A DNA stretch of 40,872 bases from an uncultured Bacteroidales bacterium (GCA_944325505.1 CALVAJ010000021.1:1-40872); one strand, 5' to 3'; numbered from the stretch's first letter, positions 27,225 through 36,221 are shown. Notes: generated by a model from the sequence alone, not told the origin. Numbers and translations are program-made.

Positions 27225-29003
27225 CTATCTGATTTCTATTTCGTATGGCATTCTGGCATAGACCTGACCTGTCCTGGTGTCATTCCAGTCCATGAATGCT
27301 TCTTCGATTCCTTCAAACGGAGTTCCTGAGAGGATTTTTGCGCTGTTGCCTCCGAATGCCTGCATGAGTTTTTCCATGGTAGTCAGAGGCTTCGGATATT
27401 CCACTATCTGCCAGTTGGCAAGATCCTGGCCGTAATCTCCGTCAGCAGAAGCCGCGGCGTACAGGACAGCATCCTTGATAGTGCCGATCTGGTCTACAAG
27501 GCCGAGGTCGAGGGCATCGCTGCCGGCCCATACTCTTCCCTGAGCGATTGAGTCGACGAATGTCTTGTCCAGGTCCCTTCCTTCAGCGACTATGCTCGTG
27601 AATCTGTCGTAAATCCTCTCGACGGAAGCCTGCATGTAGTTTATTTCAGCCCTGTCGAGAGGTCTGAAACCGGTGTACATGTCCCCATGCCTGTTGGTGG
27701 AAACCGTAGCGACATTGACATGGGCTATGTCTTTGAGCGTCTTGCTGAAATCCGGTATCATGCTGAACACTCCGATGGATCCCGTAAGGGTTCCTGCATT
27801 GGAGAAAATGTAATCGCAACTGTTGGAAATCCAATATCCTCCGGATGCGGCATAAGCACCGTAGGAGGCGATGACCGGTTTGTCCTGGCGCAGAAGGTCG
27901 ATTTCAGTCTTTATCTTTTCAGACGCGAATACGCTTCCTCCAGGAGAACTTACCCTGAACACCACAGCCTTTACCGTAGAGTCTTTGCGCACATCGGCGA
28001 TAATGGATGCGAAACGGTCTCCTGCCACCTGTTCAGGCTCGCTGCCGTTCACGATATTTCCGTTGGCATATATGATGGCAATCTTGTTCTCGGCCTTGAA
28101 ATTCGGAAGGACTTTCAGTTTCGCATAATCCGAAAGGGATACCATGGGGACGTCTTTAGTCTGTCCTGCATCGAAATAGTCGCTCAGCTTCTGTTTCAGC
28201 TGCTCACGGGTCAGCAGTTCATCGACGAGACCGTTGTCGAGGAAATCTTCGGAGAAATTGAGTTTCAGGTTATCGATCATCGAATTGAAATCCTCCTGGC
28301 TGATTTCGCGGGCCTGGGCTATGGTAGAGGTCCAGCTGTCCCAGATGGCGTCCAGAAGTTCCTGGTTCTGATGCAGGTTCTCCGGGCTCGGTTCGTTTTT
28401 TATGAATGTTTCCCCGGCAGATTTGTATTTGCCGTGGCGGATGAGCTGGACATTGATGCCTAACTTGTCCAGAATATCCTTCAGGAAGAACATCTGGGAA
28501 GAAAGTCCGGAAATCATGTTCATCGTCCCTTCGTGCGAGCTCATGTATATCCGGTCCGATGCAGAAGCAAGATAGTATCCTGGTGTTGTCGGGGTCTCCA
28601 TATATGAGATTACGGCTTTCCCGCTCATGCGGAAAGCGTCGATGGCGGTCCTGAGCTCTTCGAGTTCTGCAATTCCTCCTGTAGCCATATCCGGACGCAT
28701 GTACATGTATTTGATGGCCGGGTCGGCAGCGGCGGCGTCAATGGCCCGGATGGCATCCCAGATTCCGATGACAGCCATGTTGTTGCCCTGGAGCTGGCTG
28801 ATAGGGTCCGCTTCGGTCGTCTGCTCGCTGACAGCTATTTTGGAGAAATCCAGAGAAAGTACTGCTGTGCGCGGCATTACCGGCTGGCTGCTTCCGAGGG
28901 CTGCGAGAGAGCCGATCAATGCAAGCGAGAAAAAGAAGAAGACAAGACCTACGAGGAAGACACCCAGCATCGCGGCCAGTGTCATTTTGAGAAATTCTTT
29001 CAT
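27225..29003 (-). CDS. sppA: Signal peptide peptidase SppA, 67K type
   Basis: With the start at 29003 the protein has 592 residues, the size of the double-domain SppA of E. coli. A longer frame starting at 29051 would overlap the promoter box at 29057-29064 region and add 16 residues before the membrane anchor. Residues about 8-36 form one N-terminal membrane segment. The catalytic dyad of the family is present: Lys194 (GKYKSAGETF) and Ser387 (AASGGYWIS). It degrades leftover signal peptides at the inner membrane. The gene converges on cutC and diverges from the TonB receptor gene. Confidence 0.94.
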   Translation of the reverse strand: MKEFLKMTLAAMLGVFLVGLVFFFFSLALIGSLAALGSSQPVMPRTAVLSLDFSKIAVSEQTTEADPISQLQGNNMAVIGIWDAIRAIDAAAADPAIKYMYMRPDMATGGIAELEELRTAIDAFRMSGKAVISYMETPTTPGYYLASASDRIYMSSHEGTMNMISGLSSQMFFLKDILDKLGINVQLIRHGKYKSAGETFIKNEPSPENLHQNQELLDAIWDSWTSTIAQAREISQEDFNSMIDNLKLNFSEDFLDNGLVDELLTREQLKQKLSDYFDAGQTKDVPMVSLSDYAKLKVLPNFKAENKIAIIYANGNIVNGSEPEQVAGDRFASIIADVRKDSTVKAVVFRVSSPGGSVFASEKIKTEIDLLRQDKPVIASYGAYAASGGYWISNSCDYIFSNAGTLTGSIGVFSMIPDFSKTLKDIAHVNVATVSTNRHGDMYTGFRPLDRAEINYMQASVERIYDRFTSIVAEGRDLDKTFVDSIAQGRVWAGSDALDLGLVDQIGTIKDAVLYAAASADGDYGQDLANWQIVEYPKPLTTMEKLMQAFGGNSAKILSGTPFEGIEEAFMDWNDTRTGQVYARMPYEIEIR

Positions 29004-29056
29004 ATTAAGTTGTTTTATAATGATTACGGCTGTAGCCGCGGAAAGCGGCAATCATT

Positions 29057-29064
29057 CAAAGTTA
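29057..29064 (-). promoter_or_regulatory. Minus-strand -7 box for sppA
   Basis: The minus strand reads TAACTTTG, a full TAnnTTTG match, 53 bases before the sppA ATG at 29003. No good -33 element. Confidence 0.45.
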
Positions 29065-29095
29065 CGAAAAAAAATCGTATCTCGGTAAAATTTAT

Positions 29096-29103
29096 TACTT
29101 TTG
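29096..29103 (+). promoter_or_regulatory. -7 box for the TonB receptor unit
   Basis: TACTTTTG matches TAnnTTTG, 21 bases before the ATG at 29125. It overlaps the in-frame TTG at 29101, which argues against that codon as the start. No TTTG at -33. Confidence 0.5.
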
Positions 29104-29124
29104 CACTCTTTGCTGAAATGTAAT

Positions 29125-31257
29125 ATGAAGATTATAAAACATATACGGTATGTCATAGCCATTATTGCCTGCCTTGCCGGCATAGTCCGGAACGCATCGG
29201 GGCAGGTGGCTGTGGCGGATACCGCAGGTCTGTATGGTGAAAGGAAGGACAGTCTCGATGCGGCGGTATCTGTATCGAGACAGGACGGGAATTTCCTGAA
29301 AAAGGGCTCTCCGATAAGGACCGAGGTTATTTCATCTGCCGGTCTCCATAAAATGGCATGCTGCACCCTGGCCGAGAGTTTCGAGAACTCTGCGAGTGTG
29401 ACTGTCGGATATTCCGATGCTGTGACCGGTGCCCGTCAGATACGTCTGCTGGGGCTCTCGGGAGTGTATACGCAGATGCTTGACGAGAACCGTCCGGTTA
29501 TGAGAGGGCTGGCTTCCCCGTTCGGGCTTTCGTATGTCCCGGGCCAGTGGCTGGAGAGCATACAGATAGCGAAAGGGGCTTCTTCCGTGATAAACGGAGT
29601 CGAGTCGATGACCGGCCAGATAAATATGGAGCACCGGAAGCCGACCGATGAAAAACCTCTGTTCCTCAATGCTTCTGTCATGAGCGATACGAAGGTGGAT
29701 TTCAATGCCGTATCGTCTCTCCAGATGGGATACAGATGGAGTACGGCCATACTTGGGCATGTGTCAGGCAACTTCAAGAGTTTCGACCACAACCATGACG
29801 GGTATATGGACGACCCGGAAATGCTGCAGTTCAGTCTTGCCAACAGGTGGCTGTATATGGCGGACAGCGGAGTGCAGGTGCGTTTCGGGTTCAAGGCTCT
29901 GCAGGATTCGCGCAGAGGAGGGCAGGAAGGCTACGACCATGAAAAATACAGCCTGTCCAACACTCTGCCGTGGGGGTCGGACATCCTTAACCGCTCGCTC
30001 AACGGATATCTGAAAGTCGGCATCCCGCTTGCGGAGGACAATTCACGGAATATCGCTGTAGTGGCTGATTATACTCTGTATGACATGGATTCATGGTTCG
30101 GCTCTACGAAATATCTGGGCCGGCAGCATTCGGGATTCGTCAACGTGCTGTACCAGCATGAGATAAACGGGGAGCACAAGTTTACGGCAGGGCTGGGGTC
30201 CACTTATGATAGGCTGGATGAGGACTTTGCCCGCACCGTACTTTACCCTGATCCGGCTTTTGCTTCCGTCAGCAAAAAAGGACTGACCTCTCTTTTCAAT
30301 GCCGGAGTTTTCGGTGAATATACATATCATGCCGGGGACAAGTTCACCGCGATAGCCGGCGTAAGGGGCGAATGGTACAGCCGGGACGGGTTCAAGTGCT
30401 CTCCGCGTGCGACAGTCAAATATTCTCCTGTCGAACAGATCATCATCAGGCTCAACGGAGGAAGGGGGCTGAGGTATTCGATGCCCCTGGTGGACAATAT
30501 CGGGGTCCTCTCGACCGGCAAGGCCTTCAAAGGTATGTTCAATGACCATATCCTGGAAGATTCATGGACCTACGGAGGCAATGTAACGTACTATCTGCCT
30601 TTCGGCGCGTCAGACAACACCTATATCAGTTTCGACTATTTCCATACGGGATTCGGCCAGCAGATGGTCGTGGATTATGAGCATGAGGTCAATGTGATAG
30701 ATTTCTATGCCCTTGACGGAAGAAGGTCATTCACTGATAATTTCCAGATAGATTTCAATGTCGAGCCTGTCGAGCGGTTTACAGTCACTGCCACTTTCAG
30801 ATATACTGACGCCAGGATCGAACTGAAAGACAGGGGGCTGGTCGAGAAACCGATGACAAGCCGGTACAAGGGAGTGCTGAATCTCCAGTATGCGACCAGG
30901 CTCAGCAAATGGATATTCGACTTTACCGCTTCTCTCAACGGGCCTTCAAGAGTGTATGGCTTTATGGAGGGACTTGAGGACTCTGACGGGAATCTCCTGT
31001 ACAAAGACGGGCATACGCCGGCATATCCGATGCTTTACGCCCAGATAACAAGGAGGCTCAAAGGCCTGGACATCTATATAGGAGGGGAGAACCTTACAAA
31101 TTTCCGTCAGAAGAATGTGATAATAGGAGCTGCCAGAGACCGGGACGGTATCGTGAACCCGCGCCAGCCTTCGTTCGACGCAAGTGCGGTATGGGGACCT
31201 CTCATGGGGATGAAGTTCTATGCCGGAGTCCGTTTCACCCTCTGGAAAAAACATTGA
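29125..31257 (+). CDS. TonB-dependent receptor linked to an HMA protein
   Basis: A protein of 710 residues from ATG 29125. Signal peptide 1-27 (ending ASGQ). The plug domain spans about 55-160 (RQIRLLGLSGVYTQMLDENRPVMRG, IQIAKGASSVINGVESMTGQINM), followed by a beta-barrel ending in VRFTLWKKH. There is no N-terminal carboxypeptidase-like domain, so it differs from SusC. Residues near 210 contain DHNHDGYMDDPE, shaped like an EF-hand calcium loop, in an early barrel segment. The HMA-domain gene follows after 52 bases, the arrangement seen with Bacteroidetes receptors thought to handle copper or other metals. Metal identity is inference. Confidence 0.92.
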   Translation: MKIIKHIRYVIAIIACLAGIVRNASGQVAVADTAGLYGERKDSLDAAVSVSRQDGNFLKKGSPIRTEVISSAGLHKMACCTLAESFENSASVTVGYSDAVTGARQIRLLGLSGVYTQMLDENRPVMRGLASPFGLSYVPGQWLESIQIAKGASSVINGVESMTGQINMEHRKPTDEKPLFLNASVMSDTKVDFNAVSSLQMGYRWSTAILGHVSGNFKSFDHNHDGYMDDPEMLQFSLANRWLYMADSGVQVRFGFKALQDSRRGGQEGYDHEKYSLSNTLPWGSDILNRSLNGYLKVGIPLAEDNSRNIAVVADYTLYDMDSWFGSTKYLGRQHSGFVNVLYQHEINGEHKFTAGLGSTYDRLDEDFARTVLYPDPAFASVSKKGLTSLFNAGVFGEYTYHAGDKFTAIAGVRGEWYSRDGFKCSPRATVKYSPVEQIIIRLNGGRGLRYSMPLVDNIGVLSTGKAFKGMFNDHILEDSWTYGGNVTYYLPFGASDNTYISFDYFHTGFGQQMVVDYEHEVNVIDFYALDGRRSFTDNFQIDFNVEPVERFTVTATFRYTDARIELKDRGLVEKPMTSRYKGVLNLQYATRLSKWIFDFTASLNGPSRVYGFMEGLEDSDGNLLYKDGHTPAYPMLYAQITRRLKGLDIYIGGENLTNFRQKNVIIGAARDRDGIVNPRQPSFDASAVWGPLMGMKFYAGVRFTLWKKH

Positions 31258-31309
31258 CGGATTTGTCATTCCGTCCGGAGGAAAAATTGTCAATAACTTT
31301 ATTAGGGAA

Positions 31310-31696
31310 ATGATAGTAACAATAAAGAAATCTGCCATTGCCATCTTGCTGGCAGGATGTTTACAGACGGTATCTGCCGGACAGGAGGCGTACTGTGCCG
31401 GAATGCCGGGGATCGGGTGCGCGGTGGAGGCAGGAGTTGCTGCCGGGCCAAAGAAAGAACTGAAGAAGGTCAGGTTCTCGGTAAGCATGCATTGCGGGAA
31501 CTGTGTCAGGAAAATCACCGAGAACATTTCGTTCGAAAAAGGTGTGAAAGACCTGGAAATTTCTTTGGAGGACAAGGAAGTGACGGTCACTTATGACCCT
31601 GCCAAGACTGATCCGGACAGGCTCGCGGAGGCCATACGTTCGCTGGGCTATACCGTTGAGAGGCAGAAGTCTGATGATACTGTAGAAAAAGAATAA
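31310..31696 (+). CDS. Exported heavy-metal-associated (HMA) domain protein
   Basis: With ATG 31310 (AGGGAA just upstream) the protein has 128 residues. The N-terminus is an export signal; LAGC at 14-17 could be a lipobox, or cleavage could follow VSAG. Residues about 52-118 are an HMA domain: the metal-binding motif MHCGNC has Cys62 and Cys65, and the ferredoxin-like fold ends LAEAIRSLGYTVE. It would bind a soft metal such as copper in the periplasm. It lies between the TonB receptor and NfnA (14 bases to nfnA). Confidence 0.9.
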   Translation: MIVTIKKSAIAILLAGCLQTVSAGQEAYCAGMPGIGCAVEAGVAAGPKKELKKVRFSVSMHCGNCVRKITENISFEKGVKDLEISLEDKEVTVTYDPAKTDPDRLAEAIRSLGYTVERQKSDDTVEKE

Positions 31697-31710
31697 GTTT
31701 ACGTGGCTAT

Positions 31711-32580
31711 ATGTTCGAGATAGTTTCAAAAGAAATGCTGACTCCGGCGATATGCCGGATGAAAGTACACGCACCGCGGCTTGCGGCTTCGGCACAGCCG
31801 GGGCAGTTCCTGATAGTGCGCCCGAATGAGCATGGCGAGCGCATCCCTCTTACCATAAGCGACTATGACCGGGATAACGGGACCGTGACTATCGTCACCC
31901 AGAAGATAGGCGCATCCACTTCGGCGATATGCTCTTTCGAAGCCGGAGATGCTTTCAGTGATGTGGTCGGTCCTTTAGGAGTGCCGTCGGAGTTTACCGA
32001 AAAAAGCGACGGGGAACTTGCAGGGCAGAGATATATCTTCATAGCCGGAGGTGTCGGGACCGCTCCTGTCTATCCGCAGGTCAAATACCTGCATTCCAAG
32101 GGTGTGCCTGTGGATGTGATTATCGGAGCCAAGAATGCGGGGCTTCTCATATATAAGGAGGAGATGGCGTCGGTGTGCGATCATCTGTACATCTGCACCG
32201 ATGACGGCTCTGAAGGATTCAAGGGGATGGTGACCGGGCTGCTTGAGAAGCTGGTTCTTGAAGACGGCAACAGGTACACGCAGGCTGTGGCCATAGGTCC
32301 GATGATAATGATGAAATTCGCTACACTTACGGCCAGGAAACTGGGACTCCCGATAATAGTGAGCCTGAACACCTTGATGGTAGACGGCACGGGAATGTGC
32401 GGCGCATGCCGGGTGACCGTAGGAGGCAAGACCAGGTTCGCCTGTGTCGAAGGGCCCGAGTTTGACGGCTATGAAGTGGACTTCGATGAAGCCATGCGCC
32501 GTCAGGGAATGTACCGGAGTCAGGAACATGATGCAGAAGAACGTTATGAACATAAATGCAAGATAGGGAGGGGCAGATAA
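31711..32580 (+). CDS. nfnA: NfnA-type ferredoxin:NADP oxidoreductase, FAD/2Fe-2S subunit
   Basis: A protein of 289 residues of the sulfide dehydrogenase/NfnA family. The FAD-binding start has RIPLTISDYDRDNGTVTIVTQ, the nucleotide-binding part has FIAGGVGTAPVYPQVKYL, and the C-terminal iron-sulfur motif is GTGMCGACRVTVGGKTRFACVEGPEFDG. Together with NfnB it forms an enzyme that transfers electrons between NADH, NADPH and ferredoxin, in some species by flavin-based bifurcation. Its stop overlaps the start of nfnB (TAATG). Confidence 0.92.
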   Translation: MFEIVSKEMLTPAICRMKVHAPRLAASAQPGQFLIVRPNEHGERIPLTISDYDRDNGTVTIVTQKIGASTSAICSFEAGDAFSDVVGPLGVPSEFTEKSDGELAGQRYIFIAGGVGTAPVYPQVKYLHSKGVPVDVIIGAKNAGLLIYKEEMASVCDHLYICTDDGSEGFKGMVTGLLEKLVLEDGNRYTQAVAIGPMIMMKFATLTARKLGLPIIVSLNTLMVDGTGMCGACRVTVGGKTRFACVEGPEFDGYEVDFDEAMRRQGMYRSQEHDAEERYEHKCKIGRGR

Positions 32581-33989
32581 TGGCAAACAGAATACCGAGA
32601 GTTCCCGTCAGGGAACAGGATCCGAAGATCAGGGCGACCAATTTCGATGAGGTATGTTTCGGATATGATGCGCGAGAGGCTGTGCTTGAGGCAGGCAGGT
32701 GCCTGCACTGCAAGAATCCGCGCTGTGTTTCTGCATGTCCGGTAAGCATAAGCATTCCTGAATTCATCGCGCATGTGGCTACCGGAGACTTCTCCGGTGC
32801 GGCTTCGGTAATAGCCCGGGACTCGTCTCTTCCGGCTATCTGCGGCAGGGTATGCCCGCAGGAGACACAGTGTGAAGGCAGCTGTATCCTCGGCGTGAAA
32901 GGGGAGCCGGTGGCGATAGGGAAACTGGAAAGGTTCGTGGCAGACTGGAATATGGAGAACGGCGGCCATAAAGCGGAGAAAGCTCCGTCGAACGGATACA
33001 AGGTGGCTGTAGTGGGCAGCGGTCCTTCAGGTCTGGCGTGTGCCAGCGACCTGGCAAAGATGGGATATGATGTCACTGTATTCGAGGCTCTCCATAAGGC
33101 CGGTGGCGTACTTGAATACGGGATTCCGGAGTTCAGGCTTCCGAAAGAAAAGGTGGTCGCATCCGAAATCGGAGCGGTCAAGGCCCTTGGCGTCAGGATC
33201 GAGACCGATGTGGTGGTAGGCAGGACGGTTACGGTCGACTCTCTGCTTGATGAAGAAGGATATTCTGCCGTGTTCATCGGTTCCGGAGCCGGGCTTCCGC
33301 GTTTTATGGGTATCCCTGGAGAAAATCTGAACGGGGTGTTCTCGGCAAACGAGTTCCTTACCAGGAACAACCTCATGAAAGCATACCGCGATGACTATAT
33401 GACTCCTGTCTATACCGGACACAAGGTGGTAGTGGTAGGCGGCGGCAATGTAGCCATGGATGCGGCCCGCACGGCACTCCGTCTGGGGGCAGAGACCACT
33501 ATAGTCTACCGCAGGACGGAAAAGGAGCTTCCTGCACGCCGCGAGGAAGTGCATCATGCCATGGAAGAAGGGATTACATTCTCCATGCTTACCAATCCGG
33601 TCGAAATCCTCGGGGATGAAAAAGGATGGGTGCGCGGGATAAGATGCATAAAGATGGAACTCGGAGAGCCTGACGAGAGCGGAAGGCGTTCTCCGGTGCC
33701 TGTTCAGGGCTCGGAATTCGACATTGAGGCCGATTCTGTTATCATGGCGCTCGGGACATCTCCGAACCCTCTGATAGCCAGGACAACAAAAGGCCTGGAA
33801 ACCAACCGTAGAGGATGTATAACCGCAGATGCGAACGGCGCCACTTCCCGTCCCGGAGTTTTCGCCGGAGGAGATGCGGTTACGGGAGCGGCTACCGTTA
33901 TCCTGGCGATGGGTGCCGGACGTAAGGCCGCCGCTGCCATTGACAGGTATATCAAAGGGACAGTTGCAGATACGGTTGTCGGGAAATAG
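32580..33989 (+). CDS. nfnB: NfnB/GltA-type NADPH-dependent oxidoreductase subunit
   Basis: A protein of 469 residues from ATG 32580, which overlaps the nfnA stop (TAATG) and has GGGAGGGG upstream; ATG 32556 would lie inside nfnA. Two N-terminal Cys clusters (CLHCKNPRCVSACPV and CGRVCPQETQCEGSC) bind 4Fe-4S centres. Two dinucleotide folds follow (VAVVGSGPSGLACASDL for FAD, VVVVGGGNVAMDAARTALRLG for NADPH). The family includes the small subunit of glutamate synthase, but with NfnA next door the Nfn assignment is stronger. The next gene, a small lipoprotein, starts 16 bases later. Confidence 0.92.
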   Translation: MANRIPRVPVREQDPKIRATNFDEVCFGYDAREAVLEAGRCLHCKNPRCVSACPVSISIPEFIAHVATGDFSGAASVIARDSSLPAICGRVCPQETQCEGSCILGVKGEPVAIGKLERFVADWNMENGGHKAEKAPSNGYKVAVVGSGPSGLACASDLAKMGYDVTVFEALHKAGGVLEYGIPEFRLPKEKVVASEIGAVKALGVRIETDVVVGRTVTVDSLLDEEGYSAVFIGSGAGLPRFMGIPGENLNGVFSANEFLTRNNLMKAYRDDYMTPVYTGHKVVVVGGGNVAMDAARTALRLGAETTIVYRRTEKELPARREEVHHAMEEGITFSMLTNPVEILGDEKGWVRGIRCIKMELGEPDESGRRSPVPVQGSEFDIEADSVIMALGTSPNPLIARTTKGLETNRRGCITADANGATSRPGVFAGGDAVTGAATVILAMGAGRKAAAAIDRYIKGTVADTVVGK

Positions 33990-34005
33990 CAGGTGGTATG
34001 CCGGA

Positions 34006-34485
34006 ATGTTTGCGGAAATGTTGACAGCTAAGATAAAGTCAGTGTCGGGCAGTGCTGTAGCCGGATTCATCGTGCTGCTTGCGGTTTCTTCCTGCGAGAT
34101 AAGCGGCGGGAATGGTCCCAATGGCACATTCGGCTTTCCGTACGCCGATTTCGAAGTGGACGGGATTGTAGTGGATGATCTCGGACAGCCGCTTGCAGGC
34201 GTGCGTGTCTATTATACCGATCAGAACTGGGGAGTGACTTATACGGATGTGCAGCCTGACGGACGCTTTTCACTTTACGGGACCTTTACTCCGGCTGGCA
34301 GCATCGGATTGACAGCTGTAGATACGGATATGGATGATGGACTGAACTGGGGATCGTATTATGATGCCTACATTACTGTCCCTCTGGATTTTGTCGAAGG
34401 TTCTGACAATATGGCCGACGAATGGTTTTCCGGTCTTTATGTATGTGAAGAGCCGGTGGTCATACAGATGTTCCGCCAGTGGTGA
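34006..34485 (+). CDS. Radical SAM-associated lipoprotein A
   Basis: From ATG 34006 (AGGTGG upstream) the protein has 159 residues; ATG 34018 is an alternative. The lipobox is AVSSC. The mature part has a carboxypeptidase-regulatory-like beta-sandwich: FPYADFEVDGIVVDDLGQPL, GVRVYY, then DGRFSLYGTF. It shares PYADFEV-x-G, QPxxG, GRFxLxGxFxP and a late Trp-Gly segment with lipoprotein B (34598-35047). This is the family I recall as radical SAM-associated putative lipoprotein (TIGR04134). It has an extra Cys near its C-terminus. It is placed directly behind nfnB rather than next to the radical SAM gene. The role is unknown; modification by the enzyme is the obvious hypothesis. Confidence 0.85.
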   Translation: MFAEMLTAKIKSVSGSAVAGFIVLLAVSSCEISGGNGPNGTFGFPYADFEVDGIVVDDLGQPLAGVRVYYTDQNWGVTYTDVQPDGRFSLYGTFTPAGSIGLTAVDTDMDDGLNWGSYYDAYITVPLDFVEGSDNMADEWFSGLYVCEEPVVIQMFRQW

Positions 34486-34540
34486 AAGACGTACTGTCAA
34501 AGATAAATATCTGATAATAAAAAAAATACAGTCGGCTAAG

Positions 34541-34570
34541 TTTGGAAGGTTGGAAAAATTACTATATTTG
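34541..34570 (+). promoter_or_regulatory. Promoter of the lipoprotein B-radical SAM unit
   Basis: TTTG at 34541-34544 and TATATTTG at 34563-34570, 18 bases apart (the norm is 19-21). The leader to the ATG at 34598 is about 20 bases. It makes lipoprotein B and the enzyme transcribable apart from nfnAB-lipoprotein A. Confidence 0.65.
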
Positions 34571-34597
34571 TCAATCAACCAATTGCAGGACTGCATC

Positions 34598-35047
34598 ATG
34601 AAAAACATCATTATCCGGATTTGTAAATGGCTTCTGCCTCTTTTCGGTGTTTCGGTCGTGAGTTGTGATGAGGGCGGGTTCCAGCCAAGTGATGAATACG
34701 GTACCCCGTATGCGGACTTTGAAGTCAAAGGACGCGTGTTGGAGTCTTCCCGGTCACAGCCTGTGCCGGGATTGCAGGTTTCTTCTGAAGATGCGAATTA
34801 CGGTACTCCTTCCGTGACAACAGATGCCGAAGGCCGTTTTACTTTGGCCGGGTCGTTTTTTCCATCGAAGACCATGCGGATAACGGTTGAAGATGTCGAC
34901 GGTGATGAAAACGGAGGCCTTTTCTCTCCTTCCACGGTAACCGTCGCTCTTGAACAGAAGGAGAAAGGCGACGGATGGTATGGCGGTGTGTGGTCTGCCG
35001 GAGATGTGGAGATAACAGTTTCGGAAGATATCAGCTCTGACTGGTAA
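34598..35047 (+). CDS. Radical SAM-associated lipoprotein B
   Basis: A protein of 149 residues from ATG 34598. The lipobox is VVSC (Cys near residue 24). The mature chain has YGTPYADFEVKGRVLE, then a carboxypeptidase-regulatory-like sandwich (DAEGRFTLAGSFFP) and the stretch ITVEDVDGDENGGLF and GDGWYGG, which I recall as characteristic of TIGR04134 lipoproteins. The radical SAM gene starts 17 bases after its stop, so the two are an operon. It would face the periplasm or cell surface after export, so modification by a cytoplasmic enzyme would have to precede export, or the link is indirect. The substrate role is not shown by the sequence. Confidence 0.9.
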   Translation: MKNIIIRICKWLLPLFGVSVVSCDEGGFQPSDEYGTPYADFEVKGRVLESSRSQPVPGLQVSSEDANYGTPSVTTDAEGRFTLAGSFFPSKTMRITVEDVDGDENGGLFSPSTVTVALEQKEKGDGWYGGVWSAGDVEITVSEDISSDW

Positions 35048-35064
35048 TCTCCAGTGCCGTTCTC

Positions 35065-36135
35065 ATGACAGGAATTTCCATAAGACAGCGCATTGCGCTC
35101 GAAATGCACCGCCGGCTGATAATGGAGCAGAAGGAGAAACATCCTCTGAGACAGCTGTTCTGGGAGTGTACCCTGAGGTGCAACCTCCATTGCAGGCATT
35201 GCGGAAGCGACTGCCATATCTCATCATGCACCCCTGACATGCCGTTCGAAGATTTCCGTAAGGTGCTGCTGCGTGTAAAGGAGAAATGCGACCCGCATCA
35301 TGTAATGGTAATCTTGACTGGCGGCGAACCTCTTATGCGCAAGGATCTGGAGAAATGCGGGAGAAGCATATACGACATGGAGTTCCCGTGGGGTCTGGTA
35401 ACAAACGGAGTGCTTATGACTCCGGCAAGGGCGGAAGCCCTTCTGAACGCCGGTCTGCATTCTGCGACTGTCAGTTTGGACGGATTCCTGCCTGATCATG
35501 AGTGGATGCGAGGCGTGCCAGGATGTTTCGGCCGCGTTGAAGAAGCCGTAAGGATACTTTCAGGTGAGCCGTCTTTGAAATTTGACGTAGTTACATGTGT
35601 GAACCGGCGTAATTATCCGACACTCGGAGAATTCAAGGAATATCTTGTCTCTTTAGGCGTAGGTCACTGGCGCCTTTTTACCGTCTTTCCTGCAGGCAGG
35701 GCGGCTGATGATTCTGCACTGCAGCTTGACAGAGAGCAGTTTACCGGGCTTATGGAATTTATTTACAAGGTCCGGAAGGAGGGGCGTATATCGGCAAGTT
35801 ATGGATGCGATGGCTTTCTCGGCAGCTATGAGGGCAAAGTCCGTGATTATTTATATACCTGCCAGGCCGGTCTTTCAACAGCCTCTGTCCTTAGTGACGG
35901 GTCGATTTCAGCCTGTCCGAGCATCAGAAGCGACTACCATCAGGGGAATATATACGAGGATGACTTCATGGAGGTCTGGGAACACAGGTTTGGTCCTTAC
36001 AGGGACCGGCAATGGATGAAAAAAGGAAAGTGTGCCGGCTGCAGGTGGTTCCGGTACTGTGAGGGGAACGGAATGCATCTGCGGGATGACAACGGAAATC
36101 CGATACTTTGCCACCTTGACCGGATAAACCAATAA
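35065..36135 (+). CDS. Radical SAM/SPASM enzyme of the lipoprotein-associated family
   Basis: A protein of 356 residues. The radical SAM cluster motif is C39-x3-C43-x2-C46 within LFWECTLRCNLHCRHCGSDC, with extra Cys35 and Cys50. TGGEPLM follows at about 90-96. The C-terminal SPASM domain (about 270-351) has several Cys: CQAGLSTASVLSDGSISACPS, CAGCRWFRYCEGNG and a final CHL, enough to bind auxiliary iron-sulfur clusters. No membrane segment, so cytoplasmic. It matches what I recall as TIGR04133, the partner family of TIGR04134 lipoproteins. SPASM enzymes usually modify peptides or proteins; the reaction here is undescribed. The nearby NfnAB could supply reduced ferredoxin (inference). Confidence 0.93.
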   Translation: MTGISIRQRIALEMHRRLIMEQKEKHPLRQLFWECTLRCNLHCRHCGSDCHISSCTPDMPFEDFRKVLLRVKEKCDPHHVMVILTGGEPLMRKDLEKCGRSIYDMEFPWGLVTNGVLMTPARAEALLNAGLHSATVSLDGFLPDHEWMRGVPGCFGRVEEAVRILSGEPSLKFDVVTCVNRRNYPTLGEFKEYLVSLGVGHWRLFTVFPAGRAADDSALQLDREQFTGLMEFIYKVRKEGRISASYGCDGFLGSYEGKVRDYLYTCQAGLSTASVLSDGSISACPSIRSDYHQGNIYEDDFMEVWEHRFGPYRDRQWMKKGKCAGCRWFRYCEGNGMHLRDDNGNPILCHLDRINQ

Positions 36136-36221
36136 AAACCGGAAAAATTTTCATTGGCAGTGCAACGTGCGCGCCCTCTCCTGCATCTATAGGGCGTTGT
36201 TTGATTAATAATTGTACCGTC

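Noticed and set aside
27687-28463. Plus-strand frame of 258 codons in sppA
   Set aside because: Antisense shadow of sppA.
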